Positions 49,306 to 61,107 of a stretch of DNA of 64,000 nt are shown in pieces. Every line of letters starts with the position of its first letter. The stretch's first letter is position 1. Below the pieces are notes generated by a model. That model did no database searches. It worked only from the letters and a program-made list of their open reading frames with translations, and was not told where the DNA came from. Source of the stretch: Candidatus Symbiopectobacterium sp. NZEC151 (GTDB lineage: Bacteria; Pseudomonadota; Gammaproteobacteria; Enterobacterales; Enterobacteriaceae). The position numbers were made by a program, and so were the translations under genes. The DNA lies in NCBI RefSeq assembly GCF_025962655.1, contig NZ_JAGFPE010000001.1, positions 992,001 through 1,056,000 on the forward strand. The letters are read 5' to 3'.

Positions 49306-52300
49306 GCCAATTCCACAAAATTAATCACATTAGTCTCGAATTTGATTTCACCGGGTTTGCTGATGCAGAGACCTTTGAATCGCGCGCCGCGCAGTGGGTT
49401 GTTCAGCACTTTATCCCCGTGATGGAAACGGTATTTGATGAGGTCTGTCCTGAGCATCAAACCCTGGTTATCGATACGCTGACGCTCGATCTCGGTGAGA
49501 TCAATGCAAGGATGTTTTACCAACAAGCACCAGAAAAACTCAAACACGTGCTCCAGACAACGCTGCGTTCACAGTTGCACCTAGCCGGACAGGCACGGCC
49601 ATCCACGCATTCGGCTAACCCCAATAGCATGCAGGTGCGAAGCCAGCAACAACAGCGCTGGAACATACTCTGGCAATTTCTCAGCACCGGTGCGCTCCCG
49701 TGGTCGGTGCCCGGCGAACAGCCGCTGGAATCACTGGGTCTGTCTGACATGCTGACCGAACATTCCACCCAGTTGGTTGAGGCACTCAATAATATCCACC
49801 AGCCTGAGCACCTATTACGACGGATCGTTGAGCAATTTCCCGTCAGCCACATTGCAGCATTGTTTCCGTCGTTAGCGCCTTCGCAGCAATGGGAAATGAT
49901 GTCACTTTTATTAACGCATCCTAAAGGCCGCCAGGGAGAAATCGCTGACCGACTGGCACTGGCGTGGTTTGCCCGCTTCGCGCAGCTATTAGCGCAACAC
50001 AACCTGGCTCCGCTCCGTCCCGATTGGGAAAAGCTGATTTACCAGTTTGCGCCACAGCTGATAAAAGCCCTCTATCAGCGGCACACCGATAGCCAGCTCC
50101 CCTGGGCTTTGGTGCGTGATTTAACGGAAGCTGAGCGCCTGCTGCTGCTTAGCGTATTAACACCGCAGGAATATCCATTTTTGACCGCTATTCTGCGCGT
50201 ACCAGACTGGTGGCAGGTAAAAAACCGCGCCGATTTAACCTCGCGCGACGTTCACGCTACACAGGCATCAAGCCCTGAAAAATCCGCCGCGATATTGCCC
50301 CCATCGCAAATTCACCAGCATGTGTGGCTTTTTACGCTCCAATACCTGCTAATCGATCGTGGCAGTGCGTTCAACCGCCAAAGCTATATGTCTGGCCTGG
50401 TGGTCCAGATGGCAAATTCGCAAAACCAAAAGGCAGATACGCTGCTGGCGTCGCTAATTGCGACGCTTGACAGCACCACCATCGACAGCGTGCTACAAGG
50501 GCAATTATTGGATTTACTCCACACCATCGAGCCCATTATTGTTTCGCCTGCGCTTTTAGGCGCACCTGATAAACCGGAGATCGCTGAAACACGCTTACCC
50601 GCCACCACGGCTCCCCAGACAGACCCTGATGAGGCAAACCGGCTAATCAGCGCAGTCCCATTACGCCATATTAACGAACTGGTTATGGCGCTCTGTTCAG
50701 GCCAGGAACATCAGCTCAGGCTGTATTGGCCACCACTTTCGCAGCCGTTTGCCGCCTTATTGCGCTGGTGCGGCCAACTGGAGTATGTGCGCCGCCATTG
50801 GTCCGAAACGTATTCTGATGCAACCTTATTAGCGCTGGCCGACGTGCTGGAACCGCTTGCATCCCCTTTATTACGACTCCTGATGGTGAAACATCCTCTG
50901 TTTGCCACCCAGCGTGCCGGGGCCACCGAGCGCGCAACAGTGACGAGTTTATGGAAATTCACTTTTGCGTTTCTCATTGTGGAAAGCGGCGGCGCGTTTA
51001 ACCCAAAAAGCTACCTCTGTTATTTAATCCAGCAGATGGCAGCCTGGCGCAATATCTCTTATACCGACCAATTGGAAGCACTGAGAAATAGCGTTATCAA
51101 TACCGGTGACTTTTCCCTGTCTGGCATCCCCATGAGCAGCCTTCTGAAAGAACTCGATCCGTCCAGGCTCCCGGGAAATGCCGTTCAAGGTGATGAACCA
51201 TCGCCTTCTTACTTTCAGTCGCCACTCTCACCGTCGTTGATAAATGGCCTCTCTTTGACGCAGTTGGCTGACATCGAAAACATCACCACAACGCTGCAAA
51301 GTGCCAATCAAACTCAATGGAACAGCCACATTCATCAATGGCAGCGCGACCATGGGAAACGGCTACCACTGCTCATTTTCAGTGCGGGGCGCTCACTTTC
51401 CGTAGTAAAGCGCTGGGTGGCCAATTTTGATGATTCCGCATTATTCACATTAACCACCACCATCAATTCGCCTGCCACAGAGACCGTACAGGCTATTATT
51501 CGCGAGAGTCAAACCATCGGAATAGCCATAAGCCACGCGTTAAATCCGCTTAATATGAGTAATACCAGAAATGCCTTATGGGAACTGACGCTACACTACC
51601 TAATGAGCCGCCGAGGGAGTGAATTTAATCAATATCAATATTTACTGAATGTCACTGAACAACTTTCTGCCCGCTACCAGATTAACGTTGAAGTATTAAT
51701 TCACGAATGGTTAAACCTGAGCGATAGCGGCTTTTTATGGCGCCAGCAGTTGGTTGACCTTGTCGAACATCAGAAACGGCCCCCCGTCACGGCACCTCAG
51801 TTGCTCGCAAATATTCAGTCCGATGTCCACGTATTGGTCATAAGTCAGCAGCAACGTACGATTTTACAGCACTATGCCGCAATCAATGCCAGTGCAATAG
51901 CAACACAGCTACAGACATGGAATATCCCACAGCTAACGCGCCTGATACGTATCATGCAGCCGCAACTCAGTGAGCGTACACTCGCGATGCTCCCTTTGCT
52001 GCTGGCGATCGTCCGGCAATTTACATTAGCCTTTCACTGGTTTTACCCACTGCTCCTCAGCCATGAATGCCCCGCCACGCCAGAGCAATGGCTTCAACGG
52101 CTGTTACGTCAGATGAACAAGCACCATGCGTCGTCTGAAAGTACGCACTACCACCAGTTGCAGCAATTCATCCTCAGCAGTAACGATACTCATGAGCCTC
52201 TGGCGGAACGCAGACGGTGGTTAGATAGCCTTCTCCCTGAAGAAACGTTACACGAAGGCTTACAGCTCTGGTTCGAGGGTAAAGCACCCGCACCGGAGCA

Positions 52301-53417
52301 GGGCTTGTTGACAGGGTTATCGCAACGCTCACCGCCGCATTCACTACGGCAATGGCTACAGCGTAGTCTGGCAAATCCGCGCCATATGCAGCGTTGGCTA
52401 GTGGAGATATCGCCTGAAACACATCAAGCGATTTTGCTCCCAACGCTCACCAGCGCCACCCTCGCATTGCTGGCATTACGCCAGGCATTTTGCCAACTCT
52501 TTGAATCGCCGAAACAGGGCGAATTCCTGTTTTGGCAAACGCTTTATCGCCAGCATTGGCTTAAAGGGATCACCATGACCGGCACCCCGTTCATGCATGC
52601 TGTTCTCATCGAGTTAAATCAATTATGGCGTGCTCACGCGCATCAGGACAAAGCATCTGACGATACGTCGGTTGCCGCGCTGATTGGGCGGTTACTGCCG
52701 CTCATATCCTCTACGTCACAGCAAAAAACGTTAGTACAGATCGCAAGCCAGTGCGAACAAAGTCCATCGGGAAAAACACCGTGGGCGGCACACCTGAATC
52801 TCCAGCAACCGGAAATTAAACAACTTATTGAGGCCATTGATATGACAGATAAGGACGTGAAGAAAAACGCGGAGATCTCATGGGAAAAACCGCAGAATAA
52901 CGCAGAAGCAGTGGCTGAACCCGTCATCATTCACAATGCGGGATTAGTTATCGCCTCAGCCTATATCCCAATGTTATTTCAGCGGCTCGCGCTGACCGAC
53001 GGGCGCAACTTTGTTGATACCCAGGCACAACTGCAAGCGCTGTTCTGCCTGCAATGGATGACGAATAGCACCAACAGCGCGCCAGAATATCAACTGTTGC
53101 TGAACAAAGTACTCTGCGGCGTTGCGCCCTCTACGGCCATTCCTCAGCAGGTTGCATTACCGGCAGGGGCCGAAACGCTCATCGAAGGTTTGCTTACGGC
53201 CATCATTGCCCACTGGCGAGTTCTGGGAAAAACCTCCATCAGCGGGCTGCAATCCACTTTCATTCAACGTGAAGGCGTGCTCACCTTCACCCCCCAACAT
53301 TGGCAGCTAAATATCATCCCTGGCACCTTTGACATGCTACTCGACCAATTGCCGTGGAGCTTTCAGACCATTAAATACCCATGGATGGATATTCCCCTCT
53401 TTGTTTCATGGCGCTGA
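49302..53417 (+). CDS. eCIS tape-measure protein (CIS_TMP, Afp14-like)
   Basis: A 1,371-residue protein. Its N-terminus HKINHISLEFDFTGFADAE...VMETVFDEVCPEHQTLVIDTLTLDLGEI is the typical start of CIS tape-measure proteins. These set tube length from inside the tube. The central part holds three copies of a unit whose best-kept segment is LWxxTxxYLxxxRGxxFNxxxY; its tryptophan falls at residues 342, 551 and 760, an exact period of 209 residues. The last 200 residues include a charged linker and a small C-terminal domain (DMLLDQLPWSFQTIKYPWM). No membrane helices. Confidence 0.9.
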   Translation: MSQFHKINHISLEFDFTGFADAETFESRAAQWVVQHFIPVMETVFDEVCPEHQTLVIDTLTLDLGEINARMFYQQAPEKLKHVLQTTLRSQLHLAGQARPSTHSANPNSMQVRSQQQQRWNILWQFLSTGALPWSVPGEQPLESLGLSDMLTEHSTQLVEALNNIHQPEHLLRRIVEQFPVSHIAALFPSLAPSQQWEMMSLLLTHPKGRQGEIADRLALAWFARFAQLLAQHNLAPLRPDWEKLIYQFAPQLIKALYQRHTDSQLPWALVRDLTEAERLLLLSVLTPQEYPFLTAILRVPDWWQVKNRADLTSRDVHATQASSPEKSAAILPPSQIHQHVWLFTLQYLLIDRGSAFNRQSYMSGLVVQMANSQNQKADTLLASLIATLDSTTIDSVLQGQLLDLLHTIEPIIVSPALLGAPDKPEIAETRLPATTAPQTDPDEANRLISAVPLRHINELVMALCSGQEHQLRLYWPPLSQPFAALLRWCGQLEYVRRHWSETYSDATLLALADVLEPLASPLLRLLMVKHPLFATQRAGATERATVTSLWKFTFAFLIVESGGAFNPKSYLCYLIQQMAAWRNISYTDQLEALRNSVINTGDFSLSGIPMSSLLKELDPSRLPGNAVQGDEPSPSYFQSPLSPSLINGLSLTQLADIENITTTLQSANQTQWNSHIHQWQRDHGKRLPLLIFSAGRSLSVVKRWVANFDDSALFTLTTTINSPATETVQAIIRESQTIGIAISHALNPLNMSNTRNALWELTLHYLMSRRGSEFNQYQYLLNVTEQLSARYQINVEVLIHEWLNLSDSGFLWRQQLVDLVEHQKRPPVTAPQLLANIQSDVHVLVISQQQRTILQHYAAINASAIATQLQTWNIPQLTRLIRIMQPQLSERTLAMLPLLLAIVRQFTLAFHWFYPLLLSHECPATPEQWLQRLLRQMNKHHASSESTHYHQLQQFILSSNDTHEPLAERRRWLDSLLPEETLHEGLQLWFEGKAPAPEQGLLTGLSQRSPPHSLRQWLQRSLANPRHMQRWLVEISPETHQAILLPTLTSATLALLALRQAFCQLFESPKQGEFLFWQTLYRQHWLKGITMTGTPFMHAVLIELNQLWRAHAHQDKASDDTSVAALIGRLLPLISSTSQQKTLVQIASQCEQSPSGKTPWAAHLNLQQPEIKQLIEAIDMTDKDVKKNAEISWEKPQNNAEAVAEPVIIHNAGLVIASAYIPMLFQRLALTDGRNFVDTQAQLQALFCLQWMTNSTNSAPEYQLLLNKVLCGVAPSTAIPQQVALPAGAETLIEGLLTAIIAHWRVLGKTSISGLQSTFIQREGVLTFTPQHWQLNIIPGTFDMLLDQLPWSFQTIKYPWMDIPLFVSWR

Positions 53418-53428
53418 GGATAAAAACA

Positions 53429-56071
<2,643 letters not shown>

Positions 56072-56107
56072 GTGCCGGTCTTTAGTTATTGATGTTGATA
56101 ACGGTTT

Positions 56108-56142
56108 GGTGCTGTTCAATACCCTGGCTACTGAACAGCACC
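56108..56142. terminator. Stem-loop between convergent eCIS operon and second cargo gene
   Basis: Perfect 11-bp inverted repeat GGTGCTGTTCA / TGAACAGCACC with a 13-nt loop, 37 nt after the end of the long operon. It lacks a strong U-run but lies where transcription should end. The remaining sequence to 56288 shows no gene. Confidence 0.6.
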
Positions 56143-56287
56143 TGATTGTCTGGTTCGGGGCATCTTCATATGCATGTAGAAGAGTGCTAATGCATTTTTC
56201 TATCGACTGCATTTATGGCAATTAGCTAAAAGTCGTTTCCAATGATTTTTTGAGCTTATGATTAATTTTTGAGTTTTAAGTCCATTT

Positions 56288-57856
56288 CTATAGATGCCAA
56301 GCGGGACTAAAATGAGTTCCAGCAAAAAAAACAAATAATGGTTCACTCCCTCCGTTATCAGCATGTTCCGTTACCTCATGCTGAGGGTTATGATATTCAT
56401 CTGGCACCCCCTCATAGACAACATAAAGTTTATATTTCTTACCTGTTTGCTCGGTGACAAAATTTAATATATTTAAAGCCACATCTGCGGTTAGGTCAAT
56501 ATCTCCATCATTATTAATATTCAACCTTTCCCGATAAATACTAGCGCCCTCGCTCGAAATATCAATATCAGCGGCCTTAAATATGGAGATAATTGAGCAA
56601 TTATTATCAGTTCCATCCGCAAACCCAATATCATAACATTGATCTACCCCTATTCTAGTAGCTTCAGACAATACACTTTTGTGCAGCACATCCTTTAAAG
56701 GCATTTCCTCTTCTATGCTTTCGTCAAATGGACTTGATTCTGACTCGATTTGAAAGCCACTTTTTATTGGTATTACGGCTTTTCGTTTACCCTGAACTTC
56801 ACTTGCCTTCAACGCATAGCGCAGAAATTTTTCTTTTGCACTAATATTTTGTCCATCGTTTTCACTTAACTCATCGTCAGTATCCGAACCGATACAATCC
56901 AATACTGAAAAAGGAAAGACTGAAATACCGGACTCTTCCATTTTATCTAATGTTGTCGGCTCTGTTCCATAAGGGTTGACATAGTGGATTATAATTTTTG
57001 AGTTTTTATATTTTTTCGCCCAACAGATAATATCTTCAGTACACTCTTCACACGGGCTATTATTTATGGTTATTGTTATTTTCTTAGGTTCAGTTCTATT
57101 ATTAATTAGAACCGAATCAATTTGTCGAAGTAAGATCATTTCAGCATGACCTCGATTATACTTACTGCCAGGTATATTACTTAGGTCAGATACATTACGA
57201 AGCTCAACATTAAAGCTATTTCCATCACTTAAAACCACTTGTGCAACAAGCGTTGTTACTGTAGTAAAAGAAAAATTTTTTATGGCCTGTCTTCTTTTAG
57301 TAACATCAACTATTCCTTTTTCCGAACTGCCCGTCGGTAATAAAGGCCTGTCAATATCTTCCTGAAACACATGCTCAAATGCTATTTTATCTGGCTCTAT
57401 TTTTTGAAGATGACATCGTACCTGATTTAAGGAATACCACCCAGGAGCAGCACTTAGCTCTGCTATCACTTGCCTTATTTGGGCTTCTCTGCCTTTCCCT
57501 TTAATATGCAGGTATTGTGTAATCAAATTTTGCAATTGGTCTTCAGAGGCTAATTCATGCCTTTTACTTGTAGAATATTTTGATATAAATCTCTGTATAG
57601 GATTAACATTTTTTTCGAACTTATTTGGCGTTCTGGAAAGACAGGTGTCAGTTGCGAGAGGTTGGATATTACTGGACTCAATAACAGAGTTGTTTTCATT
57701 TATGTTCGTATAGTTCTTTATCACAAACTGCAAAGGCTGTATAGGCCTATTATCCACAAGCCCCAAACTTGTCTTCCGGTCACCTTTATTCTGAGAAGCA
57801 GCGTTGGCAACGGATCTATTCTTGTTCCTCTCCGTTTTTTCTATTTGTTTATACAT
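56288..57856 (-). CDS. Predicted eCIS cargo: deaminase-like and OTU-like cysteine protease candidate
   Basis: A 522-residue protein, visibly AT-rich. The leader MYKQIEKTERNKNRS...LGLVDNRPIQPLQ resembles that of the first cargo. Residues 190-320 form a cytidine-deaminase-type domain: a zinc/proton-relay motif at 237-239 (HAE in NRGHAEMILL) and PCEEC at 268-272, with HYVNPYG and an LDKMEESGISVFPF end typical of deaminase toxins. Residues 400-522 carry a Cys motif DNNCSIISIF (C420) and a final GTHFSPAW (H515), the order seen in OTU-type and other papain-like proteases. A Ser/Asp/Glu-rich linker joins them. There is no immunity gene beside it. Two enzymatic activities in one cargo are inference from motifs. 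Confidence 0.75.
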   Translation of the reverse strand: MYKQIEKTERNKNRSVANAASQNKGDRKTSLGLVDNRPIQPLQFVIKNYTNINENNSVIESSNIQPLATDTCLSRTPNKFEKNVNPIQRFISKYSTSKRHELASEDQLQNLITQYLHIKGKGREAQIRQVIAELSAAPGWYSLNQVRCHLQKIEPDKIAFEHVFQEDIDRPLLPTGSSEKGIVDVTKRRQAIKNFSFTTVTTLVAQVVLSDGNSFNVELRNVSDLSNIPGSKYNRGHAEMILLRQIDSVLINNRTEPKKITITINNSPCEECTEDIICWAKKYKNSKIIIHYVNPYGTEPTTLDKMEESGISVFPFSVLDCIGSDTDDELSENDGQNISAKEKFLRYALKASEVQGKRKAVIPIKSGFQIESESSPFDESIEEEMPLKDVLHKSVLSEATRIGVDQCYDIGFADGTDNNCSIISIFKAADIDISSEGASIYRERLNINNDGDIDLTADVALNILNFVTEQTGKKYKLYVVYEGVPDEYHNPQHEVTEHADNGGSEPLFVFFAGTHFSPAWHL

Positions 57857-57977
57857 ATTCCAACCTTTTTTTTATTTTTGTCAAATCTTACAGGCCATTT
57901 ATATTTATACGTAATATTTCAACACCCAAACTCATTATTACTTCACTACTTAATTAATAGCTATCCCCCCCAACGGT

Positions 57978-58415
57978 CTAAACGCCCCGTAACGCTTTAG
58001 CGCCCAACACATTAGCCTCATGCTCTAACGCCGGATGATCATTGACTGCCATTCCGGCAACCGAGGTGGTTGGGGCAACGCGCCCCTGCGCTTGTTGCAC
58101 CACGTGCCCCAGTTCATGCGGTAGATGCTTTTCCTGCCCGGCACCAAGATGTATATCGCTGCCCTGTGCGTAGGCATGCGCCTGAACGGCAGCGGGTTTT
58201 GAAGAGTTATAATGCACCCGGACGTGATCCAGACTCATGCCACTGATATTTTCCATACCACTTTTCAGGTTATCGGGCAGGCCGGTTTTATTGGGCTGTC
58301 TTTGCACGGGCTCATTGCGATTGTCCTCCAGTGCCGTCGTAGCAAGGCGGGCTTTACGCTGCGAAACCGCCTGTCGGGTTGATGGATATCGTGTCGTTTG
58401 TTTTGAAAACATCAC
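57978..58415 (-). CDS. DUF4157 protein with HELGH metallopeptidase motif
   Basis: A 145-residue protein. The core of DUF4157 is complete: GMSLDHVRVHYNSSKPAAVQAHAYAQGSDIHLGAG, then HLPHELGHVVQQAQG with the zinc motif HELGH at 100-104, and LEHEANVLGAKAL with a possible third ligand Glu. The N-terminus contains LEDNRNEPVQRQ, a variant of the DNRPExxxQR phrase of the cargo leaders. DUF4157 proteins are common in eCIS clusters and may process or accompany cargo. It lies between the second cargo gene and the AAA+ gene on the same strand. Proteolysis is not shown. Confidence 0.88.
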   Translation of the reverse strand: MMFSKQTTRYPSTRQAVSQRKARLATTALEDNRNEPVQRQPNKTGLPDNLKSGMENISGMSLDHVRVHYNSSKPAAVQAHAYAQGSDIHLGAGQEKHLPHELGHVVQQAQGRVAPTTSVAGMAVNDHPALEHEANVLGAKALRGV

Positions 58416-58487
58416 AAGCTGCCCTCTTTCTCAATCGTGCTATATCAAATCGGGATCACCCTTTCCGCTTATGTCACGCCGCTACAT

Positions 58488-59861
58488 TCACTCAAAAAAC
58501 ATTTTGTTATCTTTTCTAAATTCCTGACGAATACTGGCAATAATGTCGTCCTGATTAACTACGCGTTCATCCCGTTGAATAGCCGTTAATGCACATTGGC
58601 GCAGCACGTTAATGATTTGCCCACCGGCCACTTCATAGCGATCGGCAATGGCGGATAAATTGACATCTTCAGCGAGTTCACACACGCCATGAAAGGCGTT
58701 TTGCCATAACTGTAAGCGCTCTTTCGGCCCAGGGATGGTAAATTGCACCATACTCTGAAAACGTCGGGTAAAGGCTTCATCCATATTGGTTTTTAAGTTG
58801 GTAGCAATGATCACCGTGCCGGGAAAATCCTCTATCTTTTGCAATAAATAGCCTGTCAGTTGGTTGGCATGCCGGTCATTGGATGAGCTGACTTCAGAGC
58901 GTTTGCCAAACAAAGCATCCCCTTCATCAAAAAACAGTATCCACTCTTTATAACTGGCGGCTTCAAACACACGAGATAGGTTTTTCTCCGTTTCACCAAT
59001 GTATTTTGACACCACCATGGAGAGATCGACGCGATAAACATCCCGCCCGGTTGCTTTACCCAGCAGCGCCGCCGTCAGGGTTTTGCCCGTACCCGGAGGG
59101 CCAAAGAACACGGCCCGATAACCCGGCTTCACCTTTTTCACCAATTGCCACTCATCCATAAGCGTGTGGCCATAGTTGAGCCAGGCATGCAGCTCTTCAA
59201 TTTGCGCCATTACGTTGGCATCCAGTACCAGATCTTTCCATCCCAGAGGGGATTCCAGTAAATGGGCCGGGAAGCTGGCACTTAGCTCAGGGCGCAGTCG
59301 CTCACCGGTCATAAAATAGTGCAACCACTCTTCATTTAATCGATAAATGCCCGCCCATTTGGGCACGCCTTCATCGACAGATAAAAGTTGAGTGACCTGC
59401 TCTGCCATCAAACGATGTGTGTTTGAAAAAATGGCGTGGACGTAGACGCGCCAGTCGGGGTTATTGGCACTGATAAGAAAGTTGAGTGTTTGCCCCGTCG
59501 GAATAAAACCGCTAAAAGCTTTGTCACTGACACCACCAAATTCAGTAAAAGGGCGATCAATAATGCGGTTAAGGCCAAAGAAAATATCAAGGGTATCGGG
59601 TTTCACGCTGGACGCCATGGCAAGCGCCAGGGCCAGACGGTCATAAATAGAGAGTTGCCAGTCAATAATCAGATTGGCATAAGGCGTGCCTTTTGCCAGT
59701 TCCGGTGGCGGAATATCCAGCCAGTGACGTTCATGCCCCTCTTGTTTAAGATAGCTGCAAATGACCTGATTGATCACCAGCGACAGCCATGCCATCTCGC
59801 GATAGAGCACAATGACATTGTTCGCTTGTTGATTATTCTCGATATCTGCTTGTTGAAGCAT
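58488..59861 (-). CDS. eCIS AAA+ ATPase (Afp15/Pvc15-like)
   Basis: A 457-residue protein. The N-terminal half is specific to the eCIS family. The AAA+ module begins near residue 248: Walker A GPPGTGKT at 254-261, Walker B ILFFDEGD at 308-315, sensor 1 in VIIATN near 355, and an arginine-finger region FTRRF at 364-368. Afp15/Pvc15 ATPases are needed for loading of cargo or maturation of the particle. A good ribosome site (AAGGA) lies 9 nt before the ATG. It is on the minus strand, first in a unit with the DUF4157 protein and the second cargo, unlike Afp where it is part of the main operon. Confidence 0.95.
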   Translation of the reverse strand: MLQQADIENNQQANNVIVLYREMAWLSLVINQVICSYLKQEGHERHWLDIPPPELAKGTPYANLIIDWQLSIYDRLALALAMASSVKPDTLDIFFGLNRIIDRPFTEFGGVSDKAFSGFIPTGQTLNFLISANNPDWRVYVHAIFSNTHRLMAEQVTQLLSVDEGVPKWAGIYRLNEEWLHYFMTGERLRPELSASFPAHLLESPLGWKDLVLDANVMAQIEELHAWLNYGHTLMDEWQLVKKVKPGYRAVFFGPPGTGKTLTAALLGKATGRDVYRVDLSMVVSKYIGETEKNLSRVFEAASYKEWILFFDEGDALFGKRSEVSSSNDRHANQLTGYLLQKIEDFPGTVIIATNLKTNMDEAFTRRFQSMVQFTIPGPKERLQLWQNAFHGVCELAEDVNLSAIADRYEVAGGQIINVLRQCALTAIQRDERVVNQDDIIASIRQEFRKDNKMFFE

Positions 59862-60121
59862 GCCAAATCCTTAAGAAGAGGTGCATCAAGCTTAGATCAG
59901 CTTTTGAGCAGAGGCGTATGCAACAAAATCATTATAGCACGTCATTCAACCCGGTTATTTTATCAACAACGCCAGTCGATGAATTTATCAAACAGCGAGG
60001 CGTACATCGTGTACCGGCAGTTAAAAGCGATCAGGAGCGCTGGCGTGGACTGCAATCGATATGCAGAATACTCATATATTCTTTTTCCCATTCCGGCGCT
60101 TCCCTGAACCCGACGTAAGGA
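59862..60121. other. Right edge of the eCIS island, no gene seen
   Basis: A 260-nt stretch that should contain the promoter of the ATPase-DUF4157-cargo unit. A 66-codon frame on the plus strand (59918-60118) has no ribosome site and no recognised similarity. I see no tRNA, integrase or repeat marking the island end. Confidence 0.5.
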
Positions 60122-60556
60122 TTACTGACGCATGCCGATCGCCAGACGGTTGAATGCACTCATCAGCGCAATGGCAAAGGTCAGATCGGAAATTTCAGCT
60201 TCGCTGAAACAGGCCTTCAGAGGAGCATAATCCTCGTCAGGTGCATGTGTTTTATCTACGTGCGTCAGAGACTCCGTCCACGCGAGGGCGGTACGTTCAC
60301 GTTTGCTAAATAATTCGCTGACGCGCCATCCTGCCAGGCTATCCAGTCGCGCGGCGCTTTCACCGTCAGCGCGCAAGGCTTTGGCGTGCATCTCCAAGCA
60401 AAATGCGCAGCCGTTAATCTGAGAGATCCGCAGCCAGACTAACTCAATCAGCGCTTTCCCAAGACTGCTCTTACTCAGTGCCTTTTTGGTCTCAGCAAAC
60501 CCGTTATAGGCTTCCGGGGAAAGGGTGTAATACGGTAAACGTTGTGGGGTGTTCAT
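60122..60556 (-). CDS. Carboxymuconolactone decarboxylase/AhpD-like protein
   Basis: A 144-residue protein of the AhpD-like superfamily. The redox signature is C50-AF-C53 in ISQINGCAFCLEMHAKAL, with the downstream His and Glu of the proton-relay set. Such proteins act as alkylhydroperoxidases or disulfide reductases. A GGAGAT site precedes the ATG. It lies 27 nt downstream of the GNAT gene on the same strand and is probably its operon partner. The physiological reductant is unknown. Confidence 0.9.
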   Translation of the reverse strand: MNTPQRLPYYTLSPEAYNGFAETKKALSKSSLGKALIELVWLRISQINGCAFCLEMHAKALRADGESAARLDSLAGWRVSELFSKRERTALAWTESLTHVDKTHAPDEDYAPLKACFSEAEISDLTFAIALMSAFNRLAIGMRQ

Positions 60557-60583
60557 CAGGTTATCTCCGGTTATAAAAAAACG

Positions 60584-61018
60584 TCATGCCAAGGACTGGC
60601 GAAAGTGCATGCCTGCCGCCAGCAAGCCTTGTCGATAGTAGAAACGTTGGCCCAGCGCATTACCTAAAGCGGTATCAAGCACCAGGTGAGTACAATTCTG
60701 ACAGCGCGCCTCTTCGCGCAGAGCATCGATTAATTTCGCGCCCAGACCGTGGCTGCGGGCGCGAGGTGCCGTCACAAGATCATCAACATACAGAAAACGC
60801 CCGTACAGTAGATTTTCCGAGTGCCGGTAGCCGGTCAGAGCCAGTAGCGCTTGATCCTGCCAGATGCCCAGCAAGCAATAACCCTGTTCAGCCTGACGGT
60901 AAACACGGGCTATAAAATTCTCTGCATCGGTCAGGTGTGGTCGCAACTCCCGCATTAATAGGTACGCGGCATGGAGCGCCAGTTCGCCTTCAACCTTGTG
61001 TACTTCAAATGTCGCCAT
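60584..61018 (-). CDS. GNAT family N-acetyltransferase
   Basis: A 144-residue acetyltransferase. The start MATFEVHKVEGE is set by a strong AGGAGG. Acetyl-CoA binding is shown by LYVDDLVTAPRARSHGLGAKLIDALREEA (motif A, with R/Q-x-x-G-x-G/A replaced by RSHGLGA) and the late FYYRQGL. The substrate is unknown. It is divergent from the MocR-type regulator (89 nt between starts), which often controls its neighbour. Confidence 0.9.
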   Translation of the reverse strand: MATFEVHKVEGELALHAAYLLMRELRPHLTDAENFIARVYRQAEQGYCLLGIWQDQALLALTGYRHSENLLYGRFLYVDDLVTAPRARSHGLGAKLIDALREEARCQNCTHLVLDTALGNALGQRFYYRQGLLAAGMHFRQSLA

Positions 61019-61107
61019 TCGTTCCTCCTGTCTACTGGCGGCAATATATCGCCGCAATGACCTATGCTACAGTGACAAGAATTACCTAAACTACCAGGAC
61101 ATATAAC

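Noticed and set aside
46939-53417. Possible type VI secretion system instead of eCIS
   Set aside because: No TssJLM membrane complex or TssBC-type sheath pair; DUF4255 cap, CIS_TMP tape measure and the Afp15-type ATPase are eCIS hallmarks.
34085-53417. Possible prophage or R-type tailocin
   Set aside because: No lysis cassette, capsid, portal, integrase or phage regulator; the LysM-VgrG-PAAR-gp25 order and the ATPase fit eCIS.
59918-60118. 66-codon frame at the right island edge
   Set aside because: No ribosome site; could be a decayed gene end, but nothing in it is recognisable.
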